A DNA stretch of 64,000 bases from Acetobacterium wieringae (GTDB lineage Bacteria; Bacillota; Clostridia; Eubacteriales; Eubacteriaceae): assembly GCF_026646375.1 (NCBI RefSeq), contig NZ_JAIPPU010000015.1, positions 58,170 through 122,169 of the forward strand. Reading direction: 5' to 3'. Positions 25,340 to 34,631 of this stretch are shown here, one piece after another. The notes below the pieces were generated by a model. The model saw only the letters and a program-made list of their open reading frames with translations. It was not told the DNA's origin and made no database searches. A program made the translations under genes and the position numbers. Every line of letters begins with the position of its first letter. Position 1 is the stretch's first letter.

Positions 25340-27304
25340 TTAAAGCATCTCGTCTTTTAGAATATCATGGTCTCTTAATACTTTTTCAATCACGGTTCCC
25401 TTGGTAAAATGAATGATTGGTTTTTTTAATAACTCCAGAGGCCCCGGCAATTTAATTTCCAATGGTGATTTTCCATCCATCAGTTTAACACTGCTGTCAA
25501 GCAGCTCTCTGATATCATAGACACTCCCCCAAACTTCCGGAACACCTCGATCAACGCCAAGCAGGCCATAGACCGATTCCATTGCGGTTCTTACCGAATA
25601 CTCGGTTGTAAAAACGGTATCTCTGGGGGTTTCGGCAAACTGACCCAGAAAAGCAAAATTAACACAGCCTTCCGGAATGACATCGGGTCGATCCCCTTTG
25701 GTTCGTGGCATGAAAAAGGCGGTAATATAAGGCATCATGGTTGGTACACAAATGGCACTATTTTCAGCCAGTTCATCAATTTGATTGACTGGCACACCCA
25801 AATGATACAACCATTCTTTAGTAATTTCTTTGCCGGTACACTCTTTCATTGGTTTTTTTACGTAATCTCCCGGTACATCTGAGAATAGACCATAGACCCA
25901 TACACACACTTTGTTTTTATCCTGATCTTTAAACTGCCCCTGTCTGTTAATGGTCCAGCTGAGCAGCCATGACGAATCCATACAGCTGACAATCCCACCG
26001 GTTACGACTTTGCCGCTTTTCGGATCGCGCTTACAGATATTTGTGAGATATGGCATTATTTTATCGTCTAATGTTGTGATCGTTGCGGATTCCCAATTTG
26101 TTTTGTTGATATCCGAGCAGAATTTTTCCGGATGTCCAAATGCCGGATCCTGCTGGGCGATGTTTTTCCACAAGCTCCAGCTGCCACTGGTTCTCACTTC
26201 GGCATCCCCGTTTGGCGCATGATTCTGATCCCCATAAATGGTGCCCTCGGTACAGCTTCCGTTTGTCACAAAAACCAGATCATTTTCTGTCAGCACCAGC
26301 CCTTTCTCTATCCCATTTACGTTATATTCAATGGCCTTGGCGACCTTTTTATTTTCAGCGATCTCAAAGATGACATTGGTTACCTCGGTATTAAATTCAA
26401 ATTTAACGCCGGCTGCTTCCAGATATTTCTGCATCGGTAGAATCAATGATTCGTACTGGTTATATTTCGTAAATTTCAAGGCGCTAAAATCGGGCAATCC
26501 GGCAATGTGATGAATAAAACGTTGAAAATACAGTTTCATCTCCAGCGCACTGTGCCAGTTCTCAAAGGCAAACATCGTTCGCCAGTAAAGCCAAAACGTC
26601 GAATCGAACACCTCTTCATCAAAGACATCCTCAATGGTTTTGTCATATAAATCTTCATCCTTTGTCATGAAGAGTTTCATGATTTCCATGCAGCCCTTCT
26701 GACTTAAGTTGAATTTCCCGTCTGTATGTGCATCGACGCCCTGGTTTCTGGTGGCACGGCACAACGAATAATTGGGATCTTCTTTGTTTAGCCAATAAAA
26801 TTCATCCAACACTGAGGCCCCCGGTGTTTCAAGCGACGGAATACTGCGAAACAAGTCCCACAGACACTCGAAATGGTTTTCCATTTCCCGGCCTCCCCGC
26901 ATTACATAGCCTCTGGTCGGATCTTCAATGCCATCACAAGCCCCGCCGGCGATGTCCATTGCCTCCAGAATATGAATGTGCGAGCCCGGCATTTGTCCAT
27001 CCCGAACAAGAAAGCAGGCCGTTGCCAATGCTGCTAAGCCACTGCCGACAATGTAGGCGTTCTTTTCATCGACACCTTCCGGTTTTCGGGGTGTTGCAAA
27101 CGCTTCGTAGTTACCATTGGTATAATAGATCCCCTTGCTGTTTTTTTCATCTTTACCACGTTCGGTGTTCCGGTAACTGGATTCATAGGGAATTTGCTTT
27201 TTCTCATTATTTTTTTTCAGCTTGTTTTTTACCACCATTGCAGTTGCGCCAGCGCCTGCCACTGCCACTGTTGCCAATCCGACTTTCACTTTTTTATTTG
27301 CCAT
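25340..27304 (-). CDS. ohyA: Oleate hydratase with N-terminal hydrophobic extension
   Basis: The 654-residue flavoenzyme adds water to the cis-9 double bond of oleate and related fatty acids. The match is clear from YYTNGNYEAFATPRKPEGVD, the FAD-binding AYIVGSGLAALATACFLVRDG, and MRGGREMENHFECLWDLF with the catalytic glutamate region. Family members start near residue 57 here. The extra N-terminus has a Gly/Ala hydrophobic stretch (VGLATVAVAGAGATAMVV) then a highly charged linker, so the enzyme may be tethered to the membrane. A terminator separates it from the TetR gene upstream. Confidence 0.95.
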   Translation of the reverse strand: MANKKVKVGLATVAVAGAGATAMVVKNKLKKNNEKKQIPYESSYRNTERGKDEKNSKGIYYTNGNYEAFATPRKPEGVDEKNAYIVGSGLAALATACFLVRDGQMPGSHIHILEAMDIAGGACDGIEDPTRGYVMRGGREMENHFECLWDLFRSIPSLETPGASVLDEFYWLNKEDPNYSLCRATRNQGVDAHTDGKFNLSQKGCMEIMKLFMTKDEDLYDKTIEDVFDEEVFDSTFWLYWRTMFAFENWHSALEMKLYFQRFIHHIAGLPDFSALKFTKYNQYESLILPMQKYLEAAGVKFEFNTEVTNVIFEIAENKKVAKAIEYNVNGIEKGLVLTENDLVFVTNGSCTEGTIYGDQNHAPNGDAEVRTSGSWSLWKNIAQQDPAFGHPEKFCSDINKTNWESATITTLDDKIMPYLTNICKRDPKSGKVVTGGIVSCMDSSWLLSWTINRQGQFKDQDKNKVCVWVYGLFSDVPGDYVKKPMKECTGKEITKEWLYHLGVPVNQIDELAENSAICVPTMMPYITAFFMPRTKGDRPDVIPEGCVNFAFLGQFAETPRDTVFTTEYSVRTAMESVYGLLGVDRGVPEVWGSVYDIRELLDSSVKLMDGKSPLEIKLPGPLELLKKPIIHFTKGTVIEKVLRDHDILKDEML

Positions 27305-27388
27305 TAAATCATCCTGCCTTTCATCATGCGTTAACGCTAACGAATTTTTTCTTAATGGTACAGCTTTTTTAACGATTTAGCAATTTAC

Positions 27389-27431
27389 AAAACAGGCCGA
27401 ATGATAAAAAACTCATCATTCGGCCTGTTTT
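27389..27431 (-). terminator. Intrinsic terminator between the TetR and oleate hydratase genes
   Basis: AAAACAGGCCGAATGAT pairs perfectly over 17 bases with ATCATTCGGCCTGTTTT around a 9-base loop. The A- and T-rich stem ends act in both directions. Confidence 0.85.
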
Positions 27432-27443
27432 GATAAAAAATAC

Positions 27444-28010
27444 TCATTCGTGACGTTTGGCTGCAAAATTCTTTATTGAATTGGCGATATTACCACTAAG
27501 GGTTGTGCTCATTTTGTCAACAATGGCATTCGGATCCTCGTTCATGCCCTTTTTAATCCAATCCAGCATCATTCCCACAAAACCGTATTTGTAAAACTCG
27601 GCGATAAAATTCATCTCTGCCTCAGTAATTGCCGTATCCTGGGCCTGTTCTTTAACCACCCCTTCCAGAAGTCCATAGGTCAACTGATATAAATAATTTT
27701 CTATCTGCTCTCTGCTCACCGAACGATAAACATTTAAAATAAAGGGTTTGTTCTCTAAAACTGCTTCAAACAGCTGCAGCAGACCTTCTTGCCAGGTATG
27801 ATATGTTTTTTTTCCCTGCAAGGCCCTTTTGCCGTCTTCTTCACAACTCCATTCCACTAAATCATAGATGTCTTTGAAATGATAGTAGAATGCCATTCTG
27901 CTAATTCCGCAATCCGTTGCCAGATCACTAATTGTAATCTTATCAAACGGTTTTATGAGTAATAGTTTCTTTAACGACACTTCCAAATCTGCTTTTGTAG
28001 AATTTGACAT
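27444..28010 (-). CDS. TetR/AcrR-family regulator
   Basis: The 188-residue protein has an N-terminal TetR helix-turn-helix (ITISDLATDCGISRMAFYYHFKDIYDLVEW), then a helical ligand domain of the DhaS/TetR_C_8 sort. It lies between the FtsX-type ABC operon upstream and oleate hydratase downstream, all on one strand. The two operator-like repeats in front of the ABC permease gene are plausible targets. No matching site was seen in front of its own gene, so its targets stay uncertain. Confidence 0.92.
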   Translation of the reverse strand: MSNSTKADLEVSLKKLLLIKPFDKITISDLATDCGISRMAFYYHFKDIYDLVEWSCEEDGKRALQGKKTYHTWQEGLLQLFEAVLENKPFILNVYRSVSREQIENYLYQLTYGLLEGVVKEQAQDTAITEAEMNFIAEFYKYGFVGMMLDWIKKGMNEDPNAIVDKMSTTLSGNIANSIKNFAAKRHE

Positions 28011-28268
28011 AATCGGCCCTTTCTGTTCTGTAATTTTTTAAACCGTTATTTGTTTATGTGTTTTTTTATCGATCCATCTAAAAACCACACATTATCATTT
28101 TGTTTGCTCCCATCATATTCGTTTGACAACTCTTAAATTGATTTTTTATAACACGTCTACTCATGGGCCTCAGTATCGTTTTTTGTTACCTTATAAATCA
28201 AAAGTGGCTTAGACGCAGATCTCGAACTTTCCCTTTGTCAAACCCAGAAACAGCAGACCCTGCATCCA

Positions 28269-28991
28269 CTACGCGTGCACCGCTTTAAGCCAATTATCGA
28301 GTTCCAACGCCGAATCGCCACCTTTTCTAAGCTCCTTACTGGCCGCAATCTGACCATCCCGTATGTAAAGGACTCTTTTGGCTTTTGCTGCGACTCTGGG
28401 GTCGTGGGTCACGATCATGATGGTCGTACCTTCACTGTTCAGTTCTGCCAGTATCCCCAAAACCTGCTCTGTCGCCTCCGAATTCAAGGCCCCCGTCGGT
28501 TCATCCAGAAAAAGAATGTCCGGATTGTTAATCATCGCCCGGCAAATCGATGCGCGCTGTAGCTGCCCACCGGAAACTTCGTTAACATCACGATTTTCAA
28601 TTCCGCCAAGCTCCATCCGCCTCATTAGTTCCGTTGCCCGTTTTCTGATTTTCTCAGGCAACTCTTTTTTGGCGACAAGTCCCGGCAGGATAATATTATC
28701 ATATATCGTCAGATTTTTCAGCATTTGAGCATTCTGAAAAACAAAACCCATCTTCGTCAGTCTGAAGCTGGCCAATTCCTTTTCTGATAATTCACTGATA
28801 TTTATCCCTTCAAAGATTACCTGACCCGCACTGATTTTGTCCATTCCACTGACGCTGTAAAGCAGTGTTGACTTTCCTGAACCAGAAGGCCCCATCACGG
28901 CCGTAAAATCACCATTTTCGATTCCAAACGAGACGTCGTTCAATACTTTTGTGTCCTTAAAGGACTTATTGATCCCTTCAATTTTAATCAT
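28269..28991 (-). CDS. ABC transporter ATP-binding protein
   Basis: The 240-residue ABC ATPase has Walker A GPSGSGKST, FVFQNAQ, a signature variant VSGGQLQRA (V for L), Walker B ILFLDEPTGALNS and IVTHD. It pairs with the FtsX-type permease encoded 10 bases upstream. The start ATG has AAGGAG upstream. Substrate unknown; export or membrane-protective roles are common in this type. Confidence 0.93.
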   Translation of the reverse strand: MIKIEGINKSFKDTKVLNDVSFGIENGDFTAVMGPSGSGKSTLLYSVSGMDKISAGQVIFEGINISELSEKELASFRLTKMGFVFQNAQMLKNLTIYDNIILPGLVAKKELPEKIRKRATELMRRMELGGIENRDVNEVSGGQLQRASICRAMINNPDILFLDEPTGALNSEATEQVLGILAELNSEGTTIMIVTHDPRVAAKAKRVLYIRDGQIAASKELRKGGDSALELDNWLKAVHA

Positions 28992-29001
28992 TTTCGGCTC
29001 C

Positions 29002-31332
29002 TTATTCCATTATTTGATCTCTGATGTGATAGCTTCTAACCGTACTGGTTCCCATTATTACAGTCATTACCACGACCCCTAATTGCACGGCTGGACAAAG
29101 CAGATAAGCCCAGACCGGCGCTACCAGCAGTTTTATTTTAGCAACCCCGACAGTAGCAAGCATGCCTGCAAAAATAGCTTCCCCCAGGGTATTGGCCAGC
29201 AGCGTTCCGGCTATAATCGCGACGAACTGAATGACCAGAAGCCTGATTCCCAACTGGATTCGAATATCCCGGGTGGAAAATCCGATCGCTTTTTTAACGG
29301 CAATGGCGCTGTGTTCCCTGGCCATCATCAGTTGAAGAAACATGACCGTAATCAAAATGGTCAGCATTAAGGAAATCATCACCGCGATCCCTTGCACCCG
29401 ATTCATATTTGAAATAACGCTACTGAGGGTCTGGAAAACAAACTCATCGCACGGAGTAATCTTACTGTTTAGTAATACCGTTCGCATTTGGGCAACTTTA
29501 TTATCGATGTCGATGCCCTCCCGAAGATCGAGATAGAACATATATCCTTCGATATCCTTACTATCAAAGTCGATGGCTGCTTTGGCGGTTTTTCCGCCAT
29601 AGGTAATATCCTGATAAATACCACAGACGTTAAAGACGTGTTCTTTTCCCTGATAAATTATTGTTATCGAGTCGCCGACTTTTTTACCCAGATCAACCGC
29701 ATTCAGATATGAAAGCGCCAGATCATTTTTTTCCATGGGGGCCTTCCCTTCCAGGTATTCTAATGGAAAAATCGCATTATCGCCGTTCTGCACCCGTAAG
29801 TACTCCCATTCACCCTCGACATTTTGGGACTGTACATACCCATTCTGGTAGACTGCGTATCGATCAATATCCGGATCATTATCCAGATAAGTCAGCACCG
29901 CCTCATTTTGTTGTGTCAACTTATCGCTGTATTGAATGTCAATCCGGACATCACTCTTGCCAATGCCCATATACGTTAGAAAGACCGGATTATTAATGGT
30001 ATTATTCATGTTCATGGGGAGCAGAATCAAAAAGGAGGAAAAAACAAATATCAAGAGTATTACCACATACTCTTTCCACTTGCATTTTAGCTCCCCTAAA
30101 GCCATTAAAAGGTTCCCGACCGGTATCCCATTTAAAGGAAGCCTGTAATGACCTTCTTTTTTTATTTTCTCTTCCCCTCGGATTAATTCCATCACGGTCC
30201 GCTTCAAATGCTTCTTAATAATCCGATGGCACCGACAGACAACAAAAATGCTGAGCAAAACGACGCCTACCAACGGAAATATCCATTGCATCCACTGACT
30301 GCTGCCATCACCGCAATAGCGAATGACCGTTGCCGAAAAAAAATCGCCAAAAGGAATCGCCGCCAAATAACCGATCACCCCGGCAATCAGAACCAGAATG
30401 GTATATTTGATTTGGTAGAGTTTTATTATATCTTTTCCGGGAATTCCAATTGCCTTCATTTCTCCAATTGAATGGTTTTCTTCTGCCAAGGTCGCCCGGA
30501 TAATATAAGAGAGACATAATACCGACATGGTGATCAATAAAATACTGATCACCATAATGACCAATGCAACCAACCCATAAGAAAAAGCATTAATCATCTT
30601 GAAAATCGCTGCGGTAACGGCCACACCGTTAGACGGCAGGCCGGCTGTCAGGTAGGCATTTTCCAGCACCGTTGTCGATACATCTTCTGCTAAAAGAAAT
30701 TCAAAACAATATTCCCATTCACCCATATGAAGCGCCACTTCCTGCTGATCGTTGGGACTGATCAAAAATCGTTTTGAGTAAGAAAGCGATGAATTCATCG
30801 TCGCATCACGGATAATCGTCGCGACCTTGAATTCCTTTTGATACGCTCCGTTTTTCAATACCATGGTGTCGCCTGCTTTTATGTTTAAACCTTCGGCATA
30901 GTAAACCGGCACGCCGATTTCTCCGTCTTTTACAATAGCAATCTCATTATTTTGATCAAGCAGATAGTCAAAGTTTTTATTCTGAGCAACAAAGCCATTG
31001 TCCATCAGACACTTTTCCAGCGATTCGCCGTTGCAGATAATTTGGGCATTCTTTACATCCAGCATCGTGACAACCAGGGCATCCTCCAGATAATCTTGCT
31101 GGGCGACAAAGTCTGCAAATGCCTGTTCATCATAGTCGCCCTTGTGCATCTGCACATATTCAGGCGGCACGGCCATCTTATTCAAACCATTTAACGACGA
31201 CAGCATGATTCCGGTAACCCTCAGTCCGCCGGCCATAAAAACAGCTGAAAGAATCAGAAATACGGCCAGAGCCGTTGTGATAACCCGGTTTCTTTTAAAA
31301 TCCTTACGGACAAGATTCAGCAAAAGTTTCAT
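29002..31332 (-). CDS. FtsX-family ABC transporter permease (large)
   Basis: The 776-residue membrane protein has one N-terminal helix, a long outside domain (about residues 50-240), a block of three to four helices near 245-385, further helices and a second outside domain. Three helices follow at the C-terminus (IAVMISLMLTILITVMFLQLMM and following), with FtsX-core sequence EHSAIAVKKAIGFSTRDI. Its ATPase lies just downstream. The ATG 31332 has GAAAGG upstream and is favoured over TTG 31338. Two operator-like repeats lie in its promoter region. Confidence 0.92.
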   Translation of the reverse strand: MKLLLNLVRKDFKRNRVITTALAVFLILSAVFMAGGLRVTGIMLSSLNGLNKMAVPPEYVQMHKGDYDEQAFADFVAQQDYLEDALVVTMLDVKNAQIICNGESLEKCLMDNGFVAQNKNFDYLLDQNNEIAIVKDGEIGVPVYYAEGLNIKAGDTMVLKNGAYQKEFKVATIIRDATMNSSLSYSKRFLISPNDQQEVALHMGEWEYCFEFLLAEDVSTTVLENAYLTAGLPSNGVAVTAAIFKMINAFSYGLVALVIMVISILLITMSVLCLSYIIRATLAEENHSIGEMKAIGIPGKDIIKLYQIKYTILVLIAGVIGYLAAIPFGDFFSATVIRYCGDGSSQWMQWIFPLVGVVLLSIFVVCRCHRIIKKHLKRTVMELIRGEEKIKKEGHYRLPLNGIPVGNLLMALGELKCKWKEYVVILLIFVFSSFLILLPMNMNNTINNPVFLTYMGIGKSDVRIDIQYSDKLTQQNEAVLTYLDNDPDIDRYAVYQNGYVQSQNVEGEWEYLRVQNGDNAIFPLEYLEGKAPMEKNDLALSYLNAVDLGKKVGDSITIIYQGKEHVFNVCGIYQDITYGGKTAKAAIDFDSKDIEGYMFYLDLREGIDIDNKVAQMRTVLLNSKITPCDEFVFQTLSSVISNMNRVQGIAVMISLMLTILITVMFLQLMMAREHSAIAVKKAIGFSTRDIRIQLGIRLLVIQFVAIIAGTLLANTLGEAIFAGMLATVGVAKIKLLVAPVWAYLLCPAVQLGVVVMTVIMGTSTVRSYHIRDQIME

Positions 31333-31362
31333 ATTCAACCTTTCATATTGTCATTCACCTAT

Positions 31363-31409
31363 CGACTCTCGGTCGGTAGGTGTCTAAAAAAATAACCGAC
31401 TCTCGGTCG
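31363..31409 (-). promoter_or_regulatory. Twin operator-like repeats before the FtsX-type ABC operon
   Basis: CGACTCTCGGTCG occurs exactly twice (31363-31375 and 31397-31409). Each has dyad symmetry CGAC-N5-GTCG; the first extends to CCTA-N-CGAC-N5-GTCG-N-TAGG. Centres are 34 bases apart, about three helical turns. This is typical of a TetR-family operator pair. Confidence 0.65.
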
Positions 31410-31509
31410 ATATTGAAATATTACCTTCTCTCGCTAAAAATGTCAAGCTACTTTTCATGATTTCAGAAATTTGTATTCCGGAAGTGAAATGCGCTTGCCC
31501 TCCTTACAG

Positions 31510-32124
31510 TCACAATAAACGGCGTTTTTCGCCTGCCATAATGAGTTGTGTGCCTCGTTTCGTTCCTGTAACCTTTATAAAGCCATTTTTTTGAAAGAAA
31601 TCGGTCAGCTCTTTTGGGCTGTAGCACTTGACATCACCCATTTTTAAAAAAGGCAAGATCAGATTCTCAAGCTGCCTCAGAACAGGCGGCAGACAAGGAT
31701 CGGCAATTATCAGACGACCACCCGGTTTTAAAATCCGATCGGCTTCTGCCATAAATGCTGCTGGCTGCGTGAAATGATGAAAGGCACAACAAACCGTAAC
31801 CAGATCAAACTGGTTATCCTCAAAGGGCGTTGTCTCGGCCGAACCAACCAGAAAACCCATTCCCGGATTTGCCGCCCTCGCTGTTTTAATCATCTCTTCC
31901 GATACATCAATCCCATAAGCTTTAATCCTGGCTTTCTGGGCCAGCATCTGTAATAGACGACCATTTCCACACGCCACATCCAAAATTGTATCACCGTTTT
32001 TTAGCTCCACCTGCTCTTTGATCAACAGATTGTATGAAAGGGTAAAGCGGCCTTCTGGCGTATCCTCATATGTTTTTGCCTTCTGATTATAGCTCTGTCT
32101 TGATTCTGCGGTCTTTTTATCCAT
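31510..32124 (-). CDS. Class I SAM-dependent methyltransferase (UbiE-like)
   Basis: The 204-residue protein has the SAM-binding motif I (ILDVACGNGRLLQML), acidic loop GIDVSEEMI, motif II/III (FDLVTVCCAFHHF) and RILKPGGRLIIADP. The substrate, probably a small molecule, cannot be told. The ATG follows AAGGAG. It stands alone, with no operon partner within 70 bases. Confidence 0.9.
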   Translation of the reverse strand: MDKKTAESRQSYNQKAKTYEDTPEGRFTLSYNLLIKEQVELKNGDTILDVACGNGRLLQMLAQKARIKAYGIDVSEEMIKTARAANPGMGFLVGSAETTPFEDNQFDLVTVCCAFHHFTQPAAFMAEADRILKPGGRLIIADPCLPPVLRQLENLILPFLKMGDVKCYSPKELTDFFQKNGFIKVTGTKRGTQLIMAGEKRRLL

Positions 32125-32203
32125 CGGTTACTCCTTACTGCTAAAACTTGGTCACTACACCGTTGACGATTGTTACTTTGGCAGGGATCACCCCCAAAAT
32201 ACG

Positions 32204-32947
32204 CTACTCAGACAATAAATAATGCAGCATTTTTTCCGGATTTTCAAGAAATCGCCGGGTTAACTGATAGTGTTCGGTCTCCCGGTAATCCACTGAATGA
32301 ATGCCCGTTTCGGATAGCTGATAGATTTCTGCCCCCGGATAAGCCATCAGAATGGGCGAATGCGTGGCAATGATAAACTGTGAATGCTGCTGTACCAGCG
32401 TGTGGATATGAACCAGTAAGGTCATCAATCGACTGGGCGAAAGCGCAGCTTCAGGCTCATCCAACAGATATATTCCGTTACCACTGAAGCGGTTTGCTAC
32501 CAGAGCGAGAAAGCTCTCCCCATGAGATTGGCTGTGAAGCGACCGATCACCATAGGCCGTTTTTTCTTGATTTCGGAATTCCGCTTCATAAACCTCGTCC
32601 AGATAACTGGCTGCATTGTAAAAGCTTTCAGCTCTTAAAAAGAAACCATCCTTGGGATAAGCATTCCGCGATATGGTCAGATGATGATACAAATCAGAAT
32701 GCGTCGCACTGGTTGAAAAGCTGAAATTGCGGGTGCCACCCTCAGCGTTAAAGCCAAAGGCCACTGCGATTGCTTCCAGTAGCGTTGATTTTCCGGTACC
32801 ATTTTCGCCGACTAAAAAAGTCACCGGCTTGGGGAAGCATAGTTCCTTCATTTGTCGCAGATGCTGCACCACCATCAGATGATTAAGATAAGAATCTTCC
32901 GCTACTTGCGAACTGAGTCGCACACTGCCAATAAAATTTCGTTTCAA
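32204..32947 (-). CDS. AAA/ABC-type ATPase (RecF/SMC-like, AAA_21 type)
   Basis: The 247-residue protein has Walker A VGENGTGKSTLLEA, a signature-like SHGESFLAL, Walker B IYLLDEPEAALSPSRL and a switch histidine in IATHSPIL. This compact single-domain ATPase is common in bacterial genomes and has no fixed role. Some relatives belong to anti-phage operons, but no nuclease or partner gene is adjacent here. It begins at TTG, with AAAGGAG upstream. Confidence 0.88.
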   Translation of the reverse strand: MKRNFIGSVRLSSQVAEDSYLNHLMVVQHLRQMKELCFPKPVTFLVGENGTGKSTLLEAIAVAFGFNAEGGTRNFSFSTSATHSDLYHHLTISRNAYPKDGFFLRAESFYNAASYLDEVYEAEFRNQEKTAYGDRSLHSQSHGESFLALVANRFSGNGIYLLDEPEAALSPSRLMTLLVHIHTLVQQHSQFIIATHSPILMAYPGAEIYQLSETGIHSVDYRETEHYQLTRRFLENPEKMLHYLLSE

Positions 32948-32977
32948 CTGTTACTCCTTTAAACCCGCATTCTGACC

Positions 32978-34441
32978 TCACGTCCCGCAATAGGTCTTAT
33001 AGGGATGATTCGATGGTTCCGGTGGGGTCATAAACTCCGGATTAAGCGAATTGTAATCGTATGGTGCTTGCAGAACTGCCAATAACCGCTGCAACGGCTT
33101 AAAATCATCCTGCTCGTTAGCCGCCTGCAACGCTTTTTCAACCTGATGATTTCTGGGGATGACCACTGGATTTGCTTGTTTCATTATTATCTTGATGTCC
33201 TGATCTGTCTGCTCCTGTTTTTCCAGACGGGCTTTCCAGCGATCCCGCCAAACATTAAAGGCATCACTTTCATATAATTCAGACGACTGAGTTCGGTCAA
33301 GGGTTAAATCAACAAAGGTATTGGTATAATCGGCTTGGTACTGCTTCATTAATCCCAATAAGTCGGCGATCAACCGCTCATCTTGCGGCTCTTCATTGAC
33401 AATACCGAGCTTTAAGCGCATTCCCTGGAGCCAGTCTTCCTGATACAATGACGGATAGTTTTGCAGCGCGGCTTCGACTAATTTAAGCACCTGTTCCTGA
33501 TTGTCATTAACTAACGGAATCAGGGTTTCGGCCAAACGGGCCAAGTTCCATAAGCCAATATTAGGTTGATTCCGATAGGCATACCGTCCCTGCAGATCAA
33601 TGGAACTGAATACCGTGGTCGGATCATAGTGATCCATAAAAGCGCAGGGCCCATAATCGATGGTTTCGCCGCTAATGGTTACATTATCCGTGTTCATAAC
33701 CCCGTGAATAAAGCCGACCTGCTGCCATTTGGCAATCAGCGCCGCCTGTGCTTTGATGACTGCATCCAGTAAACCCAGATATCGGTTTGGTTCCGATAAA
33801 AGCCAGGGGAAATGACGGCTAATGGTATAATCGGCCAGAGCTTTAACATCGGCAGTGGTTCCCCACTGCGCGGCGTATTCAAAGGTTCCGACCCGGATAT
33901 GACTGGCCGCCACCCGGGTTAAAACGGCCCCTTTGAGAATGTTTTCGCGATACACCGGTTGGCCGGTTGTCACGACCGCCAAACTGCGGGACGTCGGTAT
34001 GCCCAGATAATGCATCGCTTCACTAATCAGATATTCCCGAAGCATCGGGCCCAGCGCCGCTTTGCCATCGCCACTGCGGGAATAGGGGGTTTTGCCAGAA
34101 CCCTTCAGTTGAATATCAAAACGCTCACCCGCTGGTGTGATCTGTTCGCCAATCAGCATCGCCCGGCCATCACCAAGCATCGTGAAATAGCCAAACTGAT
34201 GACCGGCATAGGCCTGAGCGATCGGTTTGGCCTTTGCCGGTAAGGCCTGACCAGCTAAAATGTTGATCCCGTCCTGCTCCATCAGGGCAGCGGCATTCAG
34301 ACCAAGGTTTTCTGCTAAACGCTGATTTAAAACAACCAGTTTTGGCGCACTGACCGCTTCTATTTCAAGCGGGGTGTAGAATAACTTAGGTAGTTCTGCA
34401 TACGTATTTTCCAAATTCCAACCGCTGTCATTCTTTTCCAT
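32978..34441 (-). CDS. selO: SelO/YdiU family protein adenylyltransferase
   Basis: The 487-residue pseudokinase-fold enzyme transfers AMP to proteins. The family signature is strong: [76 protein letters not shown]. It ends in ...YKTYCGT, with the conserved C-terminal cysteine in the place where animal SelO carries selenocysteine. The ATG at 34441 is preferred over one 36 bases earlier. Confidence 0.94.
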   Translation of the reverse strand: MEKNDSGWNLENTYAELPKLFYTPLEIEAVSAPKLVVLNQRLAENLGLNAAALMEQDGINILAGQALPAKAKPIAQAYAGHQFGYFTMLGDGRAMLIGEQITPAGERFDIQLKGSGKTPYSRSGDGKAALGPMLREYLISEAMHYLGIPTSRSLAVVTTGQPVYRENILKGAVLTRVAASHIRVGTFEYAAQWGTTADVKALADYTISRHFPWLLSEPNRYLGLLDAVIKAQAALIAKWQQVGFIHGVMNTDNVTISGETIDYGPCAFMDHYDPTTVFSSIDLQGRYAYRNQPNIGLWNLARLAETLIPLVNDNQEQVLKLVEAALQNYPSLYQEDWLQGMRLKLGIVNEEPQDERLIADLLGLMKQYQADYTNTFVDLTLDRTQSSELYESDAFNVWRDRWKARLEKQEQTDQDIKIIMKQANPVVIPRNHQVEKALQAANEQDDFKPLQRLLAVLQAPYDYNSLNPEFMTPPEPSNHPYKTYCGT

Positions 34442-34631
34442 CGTAATAACATTCCTTTCGATTCTCTCACAACCCAATCGACCTGAACCAATTTGGCAGA
34501 TCTGATTTTGGATTAAGGCGTTTACAGCCTCTTCACAATTCCTGGCGCATAATCAACAGAGCAAAATGCTGGCCAATCTTTGCCTATCGCTAATAAAATT
34601 ATTGCAGCTTTTAAGCGCTTCTGTGATGATT

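Noticed and set aside
26728..27372. Plus-strand frame of 214 codons opposite oleate hydratase
   Set aside because: The translation is rich in His, Pro, Cys and Arg, the usual shadow of a real gene on the other strand.
32204..32947. AAA ATPase as part of an anti-phage system
   Set aside because: No nuclease, TOPRIM or effector gene is adjacent; neighbours are a methyltransferase with small-molecule features and selO.
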